This document shows positions 45,281 to 57,933 of a stretch of DNA of 64,000 nucleotides, one piece after another. The translations under genes were made by a program, and so were the position numbers. The stretch covers positions 37,666,129 through 37,730,128 of the forward strand of contig OY743180.1 of assembly GCA_963555705.1 (NCBI GenBank), in the 5' to 3' direction. Every line of letters starts with the position of its first letter. Position 1 is the stretch's first letter. The notes beneath the pieces are model-generated. The model had not been told where the DNA came from. It worked only from the letters and a program-made list of their open reading frames with translations, and did no database searches. The DNA comes from Ligustrum vulgare (lineage: Eukaryota; Streptophyta; Magnoliopsida; Lamiales; Oleaceae).

Positions 45281-47941
45281 TGTAAGACCGCTTTTCATTT
45301 TTACGTGCAATTTTAAATTTCACGTAATATTGTTGTGAATGTTATTATAAATTATAAATTTATGATCTTTAATGTTTATAATTGGAATTATTTTGCAGTG
45401 GAAGGACTTGGACGCCGTCTCGATCAATGTACCAATTTGAAAGTTTATAAATTGGTTATTTTATTATTTACGTGCAATTCTATGTGACTAATTGTTTTAT
45501 TGCCCAAGCATGTTAATTTCTATTTTATTATACCAATTTGAGATTTGGGGGAAAAGTGTAGTGTCAATCGAGGGTAAATAGAACTTATAAACTTACTTAA
45601 ACAAAAGAGAAGAGTTGAGGGACTGATTTGCAAATTCCAAAAGATTAAAAAAACCTTAACCTAACCTAATCACTCTCTCACTCACGCCTCCCTCTCACTC
45701 GGTCTCTCTCTCTCTCGAACCCGATCTCTCACCCTCGGCTCTCTCTTTCTCTCGGCCTCTCCATCTCTGTCTCACCCTCTCGCCGCTCCTCTCCCGGGGA
45801 CTTCGACGCCCACCACCGGCCACCATCCTCACGGTAAACTCCTCCCGAACACACACCCGCACTCACAGTCGACGCACACACACCCACACACACGAACCAC
45901 TGCACGGTTTTTTTACACGTACACACACGGGCTTATATGTATTGATGTATATATGTTGTATGTATATATTTATATGAACATTTCAGATTTCTCAGTTTGA
46001 GTTGTAGTCAAATTTCGAATTTTTAATTGTTAACTTCAGATTTGGGGCATATATGTATATATGTGTGTATGTATATGTATGTGTGTATGCACCTTTCAGA
46101 TTTGGTAATGGAAAATTTATATAGGTAAATTTCAGATTGTATATATATAGATATATCGATTCAAAGTTTTAGTTAAAATTCAGATTTTTGATTTCTGCTT
46201 AGATTTTAAATCATAGATTGTCAAATTGATAATTTTGTTTGGAACCTTGATGAATTATTTAAATTTTAATTGTAAATGTATAATGTTAAAGTTGTGAAAT
46301 TGGAGTTTAGTTAACTGTTTTTGGTAAAGGATTATGAAATTGGTATTTTGTAGGTTTCAGAATTCATTTGGAACTTTAAGTTGGAATTTCAGATTTTGGA
46401 AACTATTAAAATGGGTTGTTTTGATTAATTTTAGTTAAATTGAGACCTTGATTATAATCTTACATTCTTATGCATGTTAGGGATTTAGAATGTAATGTTT
46501 TGGGAGTTTGAAGCATGAAACTTTTCTTATTTTATGTGCTTTAATCTAAACGTGAGGTCACATTGTGAATTAAAAGTTATACTTATTAATGAATGTGAAC
46601 AATTAGGATATTTGGTACATTGACGTCACAGGCATCCGAGACTTTTCCACTTGCAAATTCAGAAACGGTAAATTACTGAGGACGTCAGGTAAGTAAACTT
46701 CCCCTATTTTCATAGAAGTTAAATGTAAATGTGAAAGTTATGTGTAAATGACTGTCGTGCAACTTACTTGCCTTGATGAATTTCCTTACTTTATGAAAGC
46801 ATATGTTATTGAGAAGAATGTTTAAGCATGCACATTACCATGTCATTGCATCATCAAGCATGCATTGGCATCGAAATTGGGAAGTCAAATGTTTTTAAAA
46901 GAAAGAAATGTGTCAAGTGCAAGTTTGTTCAAAAGTCATGTATCCCAAGTTTTTTTAAGAATGAATGGGTGTACTTCTAGTTCATGAAAGTTGCGAGTGG
47001 AAAATGGGGCGCGGGGGACCGGCGTACCCGAATTAAGTCGCTTTGCGACGGAATGTTCAACCGTTTACGGTGGACTGTTAAACCGCTTTGCGGTGGGAAA
47101 GTGAATGTTAAACCGCTTTGCGGTGGAAATGTGAATGTTAATCTGGTTCCAAATAAGTAATTGCCCAGTGTATTCTGATTGACTAGAAGTTACATCAAGT
47201 GAGCTCACGATGGAAATGAAGTGAAAGTTTTGAAATGTCAAGTGAAAGTTTTGAAATGTTAAGTGGAAGTTTGAAAAGTTTGAATGTTCTGGAAAGTAAA
47301 GAAAAATGGGATACATGTATGGAAATTTTTAAAGCATTCATGTCATAAGCATGCATTCATGCATAAAGTTTACTTACTGAGCTTTAGCTCACCCCAATCC
47401 CTCCCCAACATTTCAGGTGATGAAAGTTAGGTGATTCGAGGAGAGCACTCGGCAGCTGACTCAGGCTATACCCGCTTCAACCCTTTTAAAATAAAGTTAA
47501 ATTTATTTAAGATATCAATTAAATTATTCCTTAATTCATTTATCATTGGAAAATTGTTAGTTGGAATTAGATTTGATTAAGTATGGATGACGTGTAAGAG
47601 GTTAACTTACCTCTTATTTCATTTTTGTCAATGTTTATTGTTATTTCTGGAAAATTTTGTGTTGAGGAGTTTGAGAATTAATGTTGGAGTTAAATTTTGG
47701 AATTTTGGTTGGATGTTGAATGTTGGGTTTAAATTGGTTGAGAATTGTGTATATATGGTAGGTATGATGTCCCTCTACAGGTTGGTTATGTCCAAGTTAT
47801 AGAGGAGACTCCGCCGAAATTTTTGTAAATTTTTTATAATAGTAAATGAAACGTTTAAGTGTTTTAGACAATTATTTCCGCATATAATGTGAATGGAAGT
47901 TAACACGCCTAGGTTTTAGATTTTAAACTTGGGGTGTTACA
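45281..47941 (+). mobile_element. solo LTR of family B
   Basis: It is 2661 bp, starting TGTAAGACCGC and ending CTTGGGGTGTTACA. The exact target duplication AGTAT lies at 45276-45280 and 47942-47946. The uninterrupted paralogue at about 48536-48565 (AACTATCAATATTAAAAT) shows the empty site. It contains hairpins at 47037-47124, a GC-rich C/T block (45660-45840) and TGTATG-rich stretches. No internal region remains. Confidence 0.93.
47037..47124. repeat. hairpin array in the family B solo LTR
   Basis: Hairpins: GTCGCtttGCGAC (47037-47049), ACCGTttACGGT (47060-47071), ACCGCtttGCGGT (47082-47094) and the same again (47112-47124). All four have perfect arms although three arm sequences differ. This is the reverse-complement counterpart of 19650-19737. 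Confidence 0.88.
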
Positions 47942-48662
47942 AGTATTAATTAAAATTAGGTTTTAATAATTAACAATTAAAATTAGTTATTATCCTTAAT
48001 ATTATAATTATATTTTTGGTTAAAACGTATTTTGGGGACATGAGATGTTAAAAAACATGCTTTTTAACAGGTTTATCAAATAGAGGCTTAATCATTTCTT
48101 TAATTTTGCCAAAAACTTGGAATATTTAAAAATTATGAAAAAAGAAAAATTATTAATTAATATATAATATTGAAAATATAATAAATTATATTATAAAAAT
48201 TGATAATTAATATTAATAACTTATAACAGATAAAAATTCTTCAGAAATATAAAATTATATTATAAATGTGTTGAAGAACATTCGACAAAAAATTGGTGCG
48301 CGCGCGAACACACATTTATGCCCCTGTTTGATGGAGATAAAATCAGATTTTTAGTAAATTTTGATAAAAATTGATGATATGTGTGATTAAAAAGTTGTGG
48401 GTCCCATGAAATATATGGTTGTGATTGATTGTTGACTTTGACTTAGATTAAAATCTAAATTTTAATCGGTACAAAACAAGGAGTATGTTCGAAATCAAAT
48501 TAACTAAAAAAAAAATTATTATCATTAAAATCATATATGTAACTATCAATATTAAAATTATATTTTAATCATGAACAATTAAAATCATTTATTATCCTTA
48601 ATATTATAAATTATATTCTTCTGAAATATATTTTACTATTTTTACCCATTATAAATAAGTTA

Positions 48663-49177
48663 GGGGCCGTTCTCTTTGTATTTTGATTTTGGATTTTGAG
48701 TTTTGGATTTTGTTTTGAATTTTGGATTTTGGTTGTTTTTTTTGGGATTGCTGAAAACATGTTCTCTTTGTGATTTTGGAACACTGTTTTCAAAAATAGA
48801 AAACTGAAAAATGTGTTTAATTTGTAATTTTTTGATATATTTATTTTGTGATATTTTTATATGTAAAAAAATGGCTGATTTGTTAAATTACATTAATTTT
48901 AATGTTAATAAATCAGTTAGTTCTTTATGTCAATAAATTTATCATTAATATTGTTTTAGCTAAACAAAAATTTAACTTCATACCAACAAAATCTTAATAT
49001 GGATCTATATATAATAGCAAAATAACATAAGAATTTCAAGTGAAGGAAGTGTCTCACATTTACCCAAAAAATAATAATAATAAAAAATAAAAAAAAAAAA
49101 AAATCTTAACATGGATCTATATGATGACAAAATAATATAAGAACTTCAAGTGAAGGAAGTGTCTCACATTTACCCAA

Positions 49178-49261
<84 letters not shown>

Positions 49262-50053
49262 TTAAAAATTAAAAAAAAAATAAATCTTAACATGGATATA
49301 TATGAAGGCAAAATAATATAAGAACTTCAAGTGAAGGAAGTGTTTCACTTTTACAAAAAATAAATATAAAAAAAAAATTACAAAAACAAATAAATAAATA
49401 AATCTTAAAATGGATATATATATAATGGCAAAATAACATAAGAACTTCAAGTGAATGAAGTGTCTCACTTTTATAAAAAATAATAATAAAAATAAAAATA
49501 AAAAAATTTTACAAAAAAAAAATAAAAAAATAAAAAAAATCTTAACATGGATCTATATATAATGACAAAATAACACAAGAACTTCAAGTGAAGGAAGTGT
49601 CTCACTTTTACAAAATAAAAATAATAATAATAATTTACAAAAAAAATTTTTAACATGGATCTATATATAATGACAAAATAACATAAGAATTTCAAGTGAA
49701 GGAAGTGTCTAACATTTTAAAAATAATAATAATAATAATAAATAAATTACGGAAAAAAAAATCTTAACATGGATCTATATATAATGGAAAAATAATATAA
49801 GAACTTTAAGTGAAGGAAGTGTCTCACATTTACCAAAAAAAAAAAAAAAAATTCCAAAACACGCTTTTTGGTCGTTTTGGACTTTTTAACACAAAATATC
49901 CAAAACGCAATAAACTCGTTTTGAGTTTTCTTTGTATTTTTTTTTGGTGTTTTGGAAAACGTGTTTCTGAAAATGGGCAAAGTGAACGTTTTTTCGATAT
50001 TTCAAAAAATCGAAAACTCAAAACGGGTTGAAAACAGCAAAGAGAATGAGGCC
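48663..50053 (+). mobile_element. non-autonomous PIF/Harbinger-type element carrying a minisatellite
   Basis: It is 1391 bp with ends GGGGCCGTTCTCTTTG and CAAAGAGAATGAGGCC. A TTA target duplication lies at 48660-48662 and 50054-50056. The subterminal regions carry further inverted TTTTGGATTTTGAG / CAAAACG blocks. The middle is an array of seven units. A second copy with the same ends and internal array, in reverse orientation, is at 56394-57713. Minus-strand leucine-rich frames here are translations of AAT repeats. Confidence 0.9.
48975..49850 (+). repeat. minisatellite of seven ~100-180 bp units
   Basis: Each unit has ATGGATCTATATATAATG, then AAAATAACATAAGAACTTCA, then AGTGAAGGAAGTGTCTCAC, followed by a variable A/AAT-rich spacer. 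Unit starts are near 48999, 49109, 49291, 49410, 49548, 49656 and 49770. The longest AAT run is at 49180-49255. The unit cores are far better conserved than the spacers. Confidence 0.9.
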
Positions 50054-51775
50054 TTAAGTTTGCGTTTGGCAGATATGTTTTTGTTTATAAACAAAAATAT
50101 TATTTTTGTGAAAAATTATATTTGTTCTAGTAAGAGTTGAAATAAATATATTTAATATAAATGTGTTATGTTAGAGGGAAAAAAATGAATTGATATATAT
50201 ATGATGAATACAATCATTGAATTTTTATTTTCTACATGTCAATTAGATGAGTGTGTTCTTCAATGTGCATATTACACAAGAATATTAATTTGTAGTATTA
50301 TTTTTTTTTGTTACCAATGCATAAATTAAATAAAATTTAATCATAGCTTTAATTTTGAAAAAACTAATTATTTCTTTAATTGGCATAATTAATTATAAAA
50401 ATAATGAAAAAAGAAAAATATAAAAATTATATATATATTGAAGTTCGAAAAAAATTTATGTAAGCAAGACATTAAAAAAAATAAGCTTAATCGAAAGTTA
50501 AAATATATTACGTACGAAATCAAATTAACTAATTTTTTTTTTCGTTGTCCTTAAAAATTTCATTTGATCACGTCATATGCCATTACCATGAACAAAAGTA
50601 GGGAAAATCATTCTCGCATGTTGGACTATATTTCAAAAAATCATATGCATAACTAGATCAGTAATAAAATTATGTTTTAATCATAAACGAATAAAATCAA
50701 TTATTATTCTTAATATTATAAATTATATTTTTCTGAAATATATTTTATTATTATTAACTATTTTTAATAGATTAAGCCTTTGTTTGACGGAAAATATTAT
50801 TCGTGAAAAAAAAAATTATATTTATTTCAGTCAAAGTTGGAGTAAATATATTCTATACTAATGTGTTACGTTAGAAATGAAGAAAATTGGATATATATAT
50901 ATTTGAAAATGAATGAGTAACATCATTGAAGTTTTACTTAGATGAGTAAGTTCTTTAGTGTGCATGCTACAATAATATTAATTTGTTTTATCAATTTTTT
51001 GTTACCAATGCATAAATTAAATGAAATTTAATCATTTATTTAATTTTGAAAAATTTAATCATTTCCTCAATTGACATATTTATAAAAATTATGAAAAAGA
51101 AAAAAAATATATATTAATATATTTATTTATAATGAAGTTTGAATAAAATATATTTTTGCAATATATTAAAAAATAAACTTAATCGAAAGTTAAAATATAT
51201 TATATTTGAAATCAAATTAACTAAAAATATGTTTTGTCTATTTTCATTAAAAAATTCATTTGACTGGGTCATATGTCATGACCATTAAAAAGAGTCATGA
51301 GCAATCATTCTCATATGTTGGATTGTATTTGAAAAAATCATATATGTAACTATTAGTATTAAAATTATGCTTTAGTCATTAACAATTATTTCTATTTATA
51401 ATCCTTAATATTATAAATTATATTTTTCTGAAATATATTTTATTATTGTTATTAACTATTTTAATAAATTAAGTCTACGTTTGATGGCTATGTTTTTGTT
51501 TATAAACATTTTTTTTTTTTTGTGAAAAAATATATTTATCTCAATAAGAGTTGAAATAAACATATTTTATGTAAATGTGTTATGTGAAAAATGAGAAAAT
51601 TCGATTGATATATTTTGAAAATAAATAAACAAAATCATTGAAGTTAAAATGTCAATTAAATGAGTATGTTGTTTTATTAACAACTTTTTGTTACCAATGC
51701 ATAAGTTAAATAAAATATAATAATTTTTAAAATTTTGACAAATTTAATCATTTCTTCAATTGACATATTTATAAA

Positions 51776-53205
51776 GGGTAAACAGTACAAATGGTCCACA
51801 ACCTTTGGATTTCTTGCGAAAATGATCCTCCAACGTTTAGATTTTGGCATTTATACCCTCAAAATCACCAAACGTTGGGAAAATGGTTCATACCATTAGA
51901 TTCTTTTAGTTTCGACAGTTAAAAACGTGTAAATAGCACAATGGTCCCTAACATTTGAGTTTCTTACGATAATAGTTCATAACATATTAATGTCATGTTT
52001 GACATATTTAGTTTGTAACCTCCAAACGTTTGCGTATTTAGTTTTTAACATATTAAGCTCCTATACGTTTGACGTATTTAGTCCCTAACATATTAAGCCC
52101 CTATTTAAGACCAATTATTTCAAATAATGTGGTTTGTAATTGTAATTTTTTGAAGAATTTGTGGTTAAAAAATTGAAATTATTTATAAATTATTTTATTG
52201 ATAAAATGCGTGGTTGAAAACGAGTTTAAAAAATAAAGTTTATTATAAATTTCTAAAGTGCACAGTAAAATATTTAATAAAAATTCACCACATTAACATT
52301 TCTACCTATTGATAAAAAAAATTAATTTTATGAAACGTAAACAAACAAAATACATTGGACATCATTTTAGGAATTGAATAATAAATATATTTTTATCGGT
52401 TCTACTTTCGATTTTGAGAATCGGTCGATTTGAAAAGTAAGTTTGGAGAATTTGGATTAAAAAGTAAGATTTTTTAAAAAAAATTTATGCATAAATTAGA
52501 AAAAAAATTATTAATATAACTTGTGGAAGAAAACGAGTTTTGAAAAAAATGAAATTTTGAAAATCGATATTGATCGGTTCTCAAAATAGAAAATTGAAAA
52601 TAGAACTGATGAAAACATATTTGTTATTCTATTCCTAAAATGTCAAATATATTTGTTCGTTTATGTTCCACGATCTTATTATTATTATTATTTTTTACCA
52701 ATAGGTTGAAATGTTAAAGTGTTGAATTTTTGTTAAATATTTTATTGTACACTTTAGAAATCCAGAATAAACTTTATTTTTTTAAAACTCGTTTTCAACT
52801 ACACATTCTATCAATAAAATAATCTACAAATAAATTCTATTTTTCTCTTTTACTTTTTAACCACAAATTCTTCAAAAAATTATAATTACCACATTATTTG
52901 AAATAATTGGTCTCAAGTATGGGCTTAATATGTTAGAGACTAAATACGTCAAGCGTTTGGAGGTTACAAACTAAATATGTTAAACATGACCTTAATATGT
53001 TAGAAATTATTATTGCAAGAAATTCAAAGGTTATGGATCATTTGTGCTATTTAAACGTTTTAACGGTGAAAACTAACGAAATTTAACGGTAGGGACCATT
53101 TTCGCAACGTTTAGTGATTCTGATGGTAGAAATGCAAAAATATAAACGTTGATGACCATTTTCTCAAGAAATTCAAAAGTTGTGGACCATTTGTGTTGTT
53201 TACCC
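51776..53205. mobile_element. Mutator-like foldback element (long terminal inverted repeats)
   Basis: It is 1430 bp, begins GGGTAAACAGTACAAATGG, and its right end is the inverted form (CCATTTGTGTTGTTTACCC). The 9-bp target duplication ATTTATAAA lies at 51767-51775 and 53206-53214, as expected for Mutator-like elements. The inverted similarity continues almost to the centre near 52490, so each arm is about 700 bp. The TGGTCC / AACGTTT motifs recur along each arm. No transposase. It interrupts a unit of the tandem array. Confidence 0.93.
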
Positions 53206-53940
53206 ATTTATAAATATTAATTAATATATATAAGCCCCTGTTTGACGTTGTTTAATTTCTTTTATAAATGAATAGTAATTTTTAATAGAATGTGTGGTTA
53301 AAAATAAGAGAGAAAAATGTGTTAAGATTTTGAAGGGATCCAAATCGGGGATATATATATATATATTAAAGTTCGAATAAAATATATGTAAGCAATACAT
53401 TAAGGCTCCATTTTGGTGGCTTAAATAAATAGAATTTGATTTATAATGTGTGTTATTTGGGTTTTCTAGGTAAGATGTGTGGTTAAAAATTAGAGAGAGA
53501 AAATGTGCGTGTTTAAAAAGGGGTTTGGGAAATTGAGTCCATTATAATTTGAAAAAATAAAGTTTACCAAACACAGTCTAAGAAATAAACTTAAACCAAT
53601 GTTTAAATATATTATGTTCAAAATCAAATTAACTAAAAAGTTTTTTTTTTTTTTTTTTCCATTGTCACTAAAACTTTCATTTTATTGCGTCATGTGCCAT
53701 TACCATTATTAGGAGTTAGTGGCAATCACTCTCACATGTTAGATTGTATTTGAAAAACATCATATGTATAACTATAAGTATTATAATAATTATATATTAA
53801 TCATTAACATTTTAAATCATTTATTATCCTTATTATTATAAATTATATTTTTCTGGAATATATTTTATTATTAACATTTTTAAATAAATTATGCCTCCGT
53901 TGGCGACTATGTTTTTCTTAATACAAAAATTTAATTAAGT

Positions 53941-55174
53941 GTCAAACTTTAAGATGTGCGGTATACTGAGATTGTTTCTTTTTCTATTTTGATTAATTTT
54001 ATATTTTTAAAAGTTTTAAATTCGATAATATTTTGTAATAAAATGTTATCTGTATTATATATATTTTTAATATTATAGTATATTCAAAATATTTTCATAA
54101 ATTTTCATCGAAATCATTAACATGGATATAAATCTCGTGTATCGCATGGGTGATAGAACTAGCTAAAATGGAAAATAACGAAAAATTTGGAACTCTAGAC
54201 TTTTGGTCGTTGTGATGGAATGGTTGGTTGAGTTGCGATCGCATAGTTAACTGCTTTTGCTCTGGGGTTATCAAATTCACCTCCTTGCGATCACAAGCTA
54301 TTTGGCCCTTACAATCAAAAGGACTATCTCCTTGGTAGAATTTTTTCAACTTGCTTTAGGGCTTTGTGCATTACTTTTCTCATTTGCTTTCTAAGTAACC
54401 ATTGTAGTGAATTTTGGATCTGTGATCCCAAGCAAGATGACTTTAGGGTACCAGATTCAGAGAATCATTAAAGATTTAATAACCCGAATCACAAAGGCGA
54501 CAAAGAAAAGTTAAAGATTTTTTGCGTCTTATGTGCAAGTTATCTTCCCTTAAACTTTCTAATTAACCCATGTAACGAGCTTTGAGTTGATAACTCTCAA
54601 TTCATATGAATTTAGGGTACCAGATTTTAAAGACTCTTAAAAGCTTATTTGTTCGAGTCGAAAAAGGCTACGAAGAGAAAAATAAGAATTTTTATTTTTA
54701 TGCTAGTACCTACTTATACTCATTAACCAAAACCCCTTCAACCAAATGTGCAAAATCGAACTTCAAACCCTCAACCCATCAATGCATACATATATTAACA
54801 TTTCCACCCCCAAACTGCTTCTTGAACGGTTTGGTTCTAAATTTAAGATCGGGATCTAAAATCTTAAGGTTTGGGATTATATAGTCAATCATATGTTCAA
54901 GTTACATAAATTTCCCCCACATATATCAAACATCTCCCTACACAAGTAATTATTTGACAATGGCTATGTGCTCAAGTTTAATAAAGTCTCACATGGATAA
55001 ATGTTAAGAAAAATCAAGTTCACTTGTGAATATTTGACAACTTCATGCTTGAAAAGTGTCCCAAGTCAAGTTGGATGAAATCAGGCAATTTCTTCTTACC
55101 ATGTGTAAACCCTAGCTAAAATCGTCTACATATATCGATACATATAAGAACATGTATCGATATATGAATTAAGG
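53941..55174. other. 1.2 kb without a recognised gene
   Basis: AT-rich. GCGATCGCA-type palindromes occur near 54235-54245 and 54285-54299 (CTTGCGATCACAAG). A perfect inverted repeat with 15-bp arms lies at 55129-55166. Frames at 54095-54349 and 54606-54884 show no known domain. Confidence 0.5.
55129..55166. repeat. perfect 15-bp inverted repeat with 8-bp loop
   Basis: CATATATCGATACAT (55129-55143) and ATGTATCGATATATG (55152-55166) are exact reverse complements around ATAAGAAC. It lies 9 bp before a solo LTR insertion. No terminator role is expected in a plant. Confidence 0.95.
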
Positions 55175-56393
55175 TGTAGCGATCGAGAATTTTCTAGTTA
55201 AATATTAAATAAATATTTTATTTTCTTAAAGATGTGTTGTTATGATTTTACCCATTTTTAAAATTTAAGCACATCATCTAGCCATGTTATTTATTTTGAG
55301 CCAATAAACATAATTTTTAGTCAAATTCGATTTTAAGTCCAAAAATTCATAATTTTATTTGAAAACCCAATTTTAATTCTTTTTCAAATTTCCAGTTTGT
55401 TTTCAAATTCAAGAGATATCTAATTCATTATCTCGTTGATTTCAAATTTTTTATCTTCTATTCTCTTGACAATTATCTTGGCAAATCATGATAACAAGTC
55501 CATCCAATTTTTACTCTGCCACATCTATCTACAAGAAGATCTTCCACAGTTACACCACTCCAACACTAACCTATTCCACCGTTATATTTCCATTAATGTT
55601 CAGAACCCACCCCTCACTATAGCAACTCAAAACTCTCAGTAAACTCCTCTCTCTGGTTACTAATTTGCTTGGAAAATTCAATTGCGCACACACCACAATC
55701 TATGATTCCAGAAACTCGTTCACACCCAGTCTCATGTCTTGACACCATGGTTCCTGATTCATACATCTCACTGCCCCCTAATCCAATCAATGGAATTAAA
55801 GGGAGTTTAGAATTCGTTACCTTGATCCAAACAATGGGTTCGAAGGAGACAGAACCGAACCTCATGCTACCATTCACGACCACCACACCGGTTAACACCA
55901 AGCACCACCATAATTGACCTCACAACGCTCTTTACGATTGAGAACCGCCACTGCCTTCATAATTTCAAACAACACTCACACATAAACCAAGCACCACCAT
56001 CGTCGAGCATCACCACCGCTAACAAAACCAACCCTTCACCGAGACATCACCCCGACTACACACACACTGCCTATCTCCAAATTCCTCAAACCAAGTCAAA
56101 ATCAAAACCCAAAAACCAAGAAAAGAAACCCAGAAATAGACTAAGAAAACCCATCCCTTACCTCGATCGCCGCCTTGTTTCCGAACCACCACCGGAAAAC
56201 CACGAACTCCAACTCGGTGACCCTCAGTTTTAGCACCAAAACCACAAAAAAAACCCTTCGCACACCCACACTGCTCGCCGCCACTCGACGACTGCGTTTC
56301 GCCGGCAAATCGTAGGCAGTGGTACCAGAATGCAAGGGGCGATTACCCTTTGTACCCTCTTCTCTGATTTGTCTTGAATCAGAGAGAGAATTA

Positions 56394-57713
56394 GGCCACA
56401 TTCTCTTTACTGTTTTCAACCCGTTTTGAGTTTTCGATTTTTGGAAATATCAAAAACGCGATCACTTTACCCATTTTCAGAAACGCGTTTTCCAAAACAC
56501 AAAAAAAAAAAAAAAAAAAAAAAATTCAAAGGAAACTCAAAACTAGTTTATAGCGTTTTGAATATTTTGTGTTAAAAAATCCAAAACGACCAAAATGCGC
56601 ATTTTGGATTTTTTTTTATGAGACCCTTCATTCACTTGAAGTTCTTATATTATTTTGTCATTATATATAGATTCATGTTATGATTTTTTTTTTTTGTAAT
56701 TTATTTATTTATTATTTTTTTTTAAAATGCGAGACACTTCCTTTACTTGAAGTTCTTATGTTATTTTATCATTATATATAGATCCATGTTAAGATTTTTT
56801 TTTTTTTTTGTAAATTATTATTATTATTATTATTATTTTTTGTAAAAGTGGGACACTTCCTTCACTTGAAATTCTTATATTATTTTGTCATTATATATAG
56901 ATCCATGTTAAGATTTTTTTATTTTATTTTATTTTTTTGTAAATTTTTTATATATATTTTTTTGTTGTTGTAAAAATGAGACACTTCATTCACTTGAAAT
57001 TCTTATGTTATTTTGTCATTATATATAGATCCATTTTAAGATTATTTTTTTTTTGTAATTTTTTTATTATTATTATTTTTATTTTATAAAAGTGAGATAC
57101 TTCATTCACTTGAAATTCTTATGTTATTTTGCCATTATATATAGATCCATTTTAAGATTATTTTTTTTTCGTAATTTTTTTTATTATTATTTTTATTTTG
57201 TAAAAGTGAGATACTTCATTCACTTGAAATTCTTATGTTATTTTGCCATTATATAGATCCATGTTAAGTTTTTTTTTTTTTTTTTGTAATTTATTATTAT
57301 TATTATTATTTTTGGTAAATGTGATACACTTCCTTCACTTGAAGTTCTTATATTATTTTGCCATTATATATAGATCCATGTTTAGATTTTGTTGGTATGT
57401 GGTTAAATTTTTGTTTAGCTGAAATAATATTAACGATGAATTTATTGACATAGAGAACTAACTGATTTATTAACATTAAAATTAATGTAATTCAACAAAT
57501 CAACCATTTTTTACATATAAAATATCACAAAATAAATATATTAAAAAATTACAAAGTAAACGCATTTTTCAGTTTTCTATTTTTGAAAACAGTTTTCCAA
57601 AATTACAAAGAGAACATGTTTTCAGCAATACCAAAACAAACATCCAAAATCCAGAATTCAAAATAAAATCCAAAACTCAAAATTTAAAATCGAAATACAA
57701 AGAGAATGGCTCC
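56394..57713 (-). mobile_element. second copy of the minisatellite-carrying Harbinger-type element
   Basis: It is 1320 bp with ends GGCCACATTCTCTTT and CAAAGAGAATGGCTCC. A TTA target duplication lies at 56391-56393 and 57714-57716. It is the reverse complement of 48663-50053 in overall order, again with seven internal units (56620-57400) of the form CACTTCCTTCACTTGAAGTT, TTATTTTGTCATTATATATAGATCCATG. Confidence 0.9.
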
Positions 57714-57933
57714 TTAATTTTTGATTTAATATTTTGATTTTGAGAGAATTTTTCATTAGTTCCCAACTTTTCAAAATGTTTCAATTCGGTCCCATGTGTT
57801 CAAAATCAACCCTGATTTTCAAAAGTAATTATCTGCGGTCTTTCTTTTAAAAATACTTGAGTTAGCCCCTATAATTTATGAAAATCCCATTTTTGTCCCA
57901 AACTTTCAAAATTGATTATTTTAGATTCTCAAT

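Larger units (their letters stand above)
45058..53940. repeat. degenerate tandem array of 0.35-0.73 kb units, invaded by three elements
   Basis: The same AT-rich sequence recurs at about 45058-45280 + 47947-48315, 48316-48662, 50057-50770, 50771-51475 and 51476-51775 + 53215-53895. Shared landmarks are CCCCTGTTTGACGG, GTTACCAATGCATAAATTAAAT, CGAAATCAAATTAACTAA, CATATGTAACTATCAGTAT and ATTATCCTTAATATTATAAATTATATTTTTCTG. Each of the three large insertions interrupts a unit whose halves align with uninterrupted neighbours. No coding capacity was seen. Confidence 0.8.

Noticed and set aside
49117..49311. Minus-strand leucine-rich ORF that looks like a membrane protein
   Set aside because: The leucines come from an AAT repeat in a minisatellite; it is a translation artefact.
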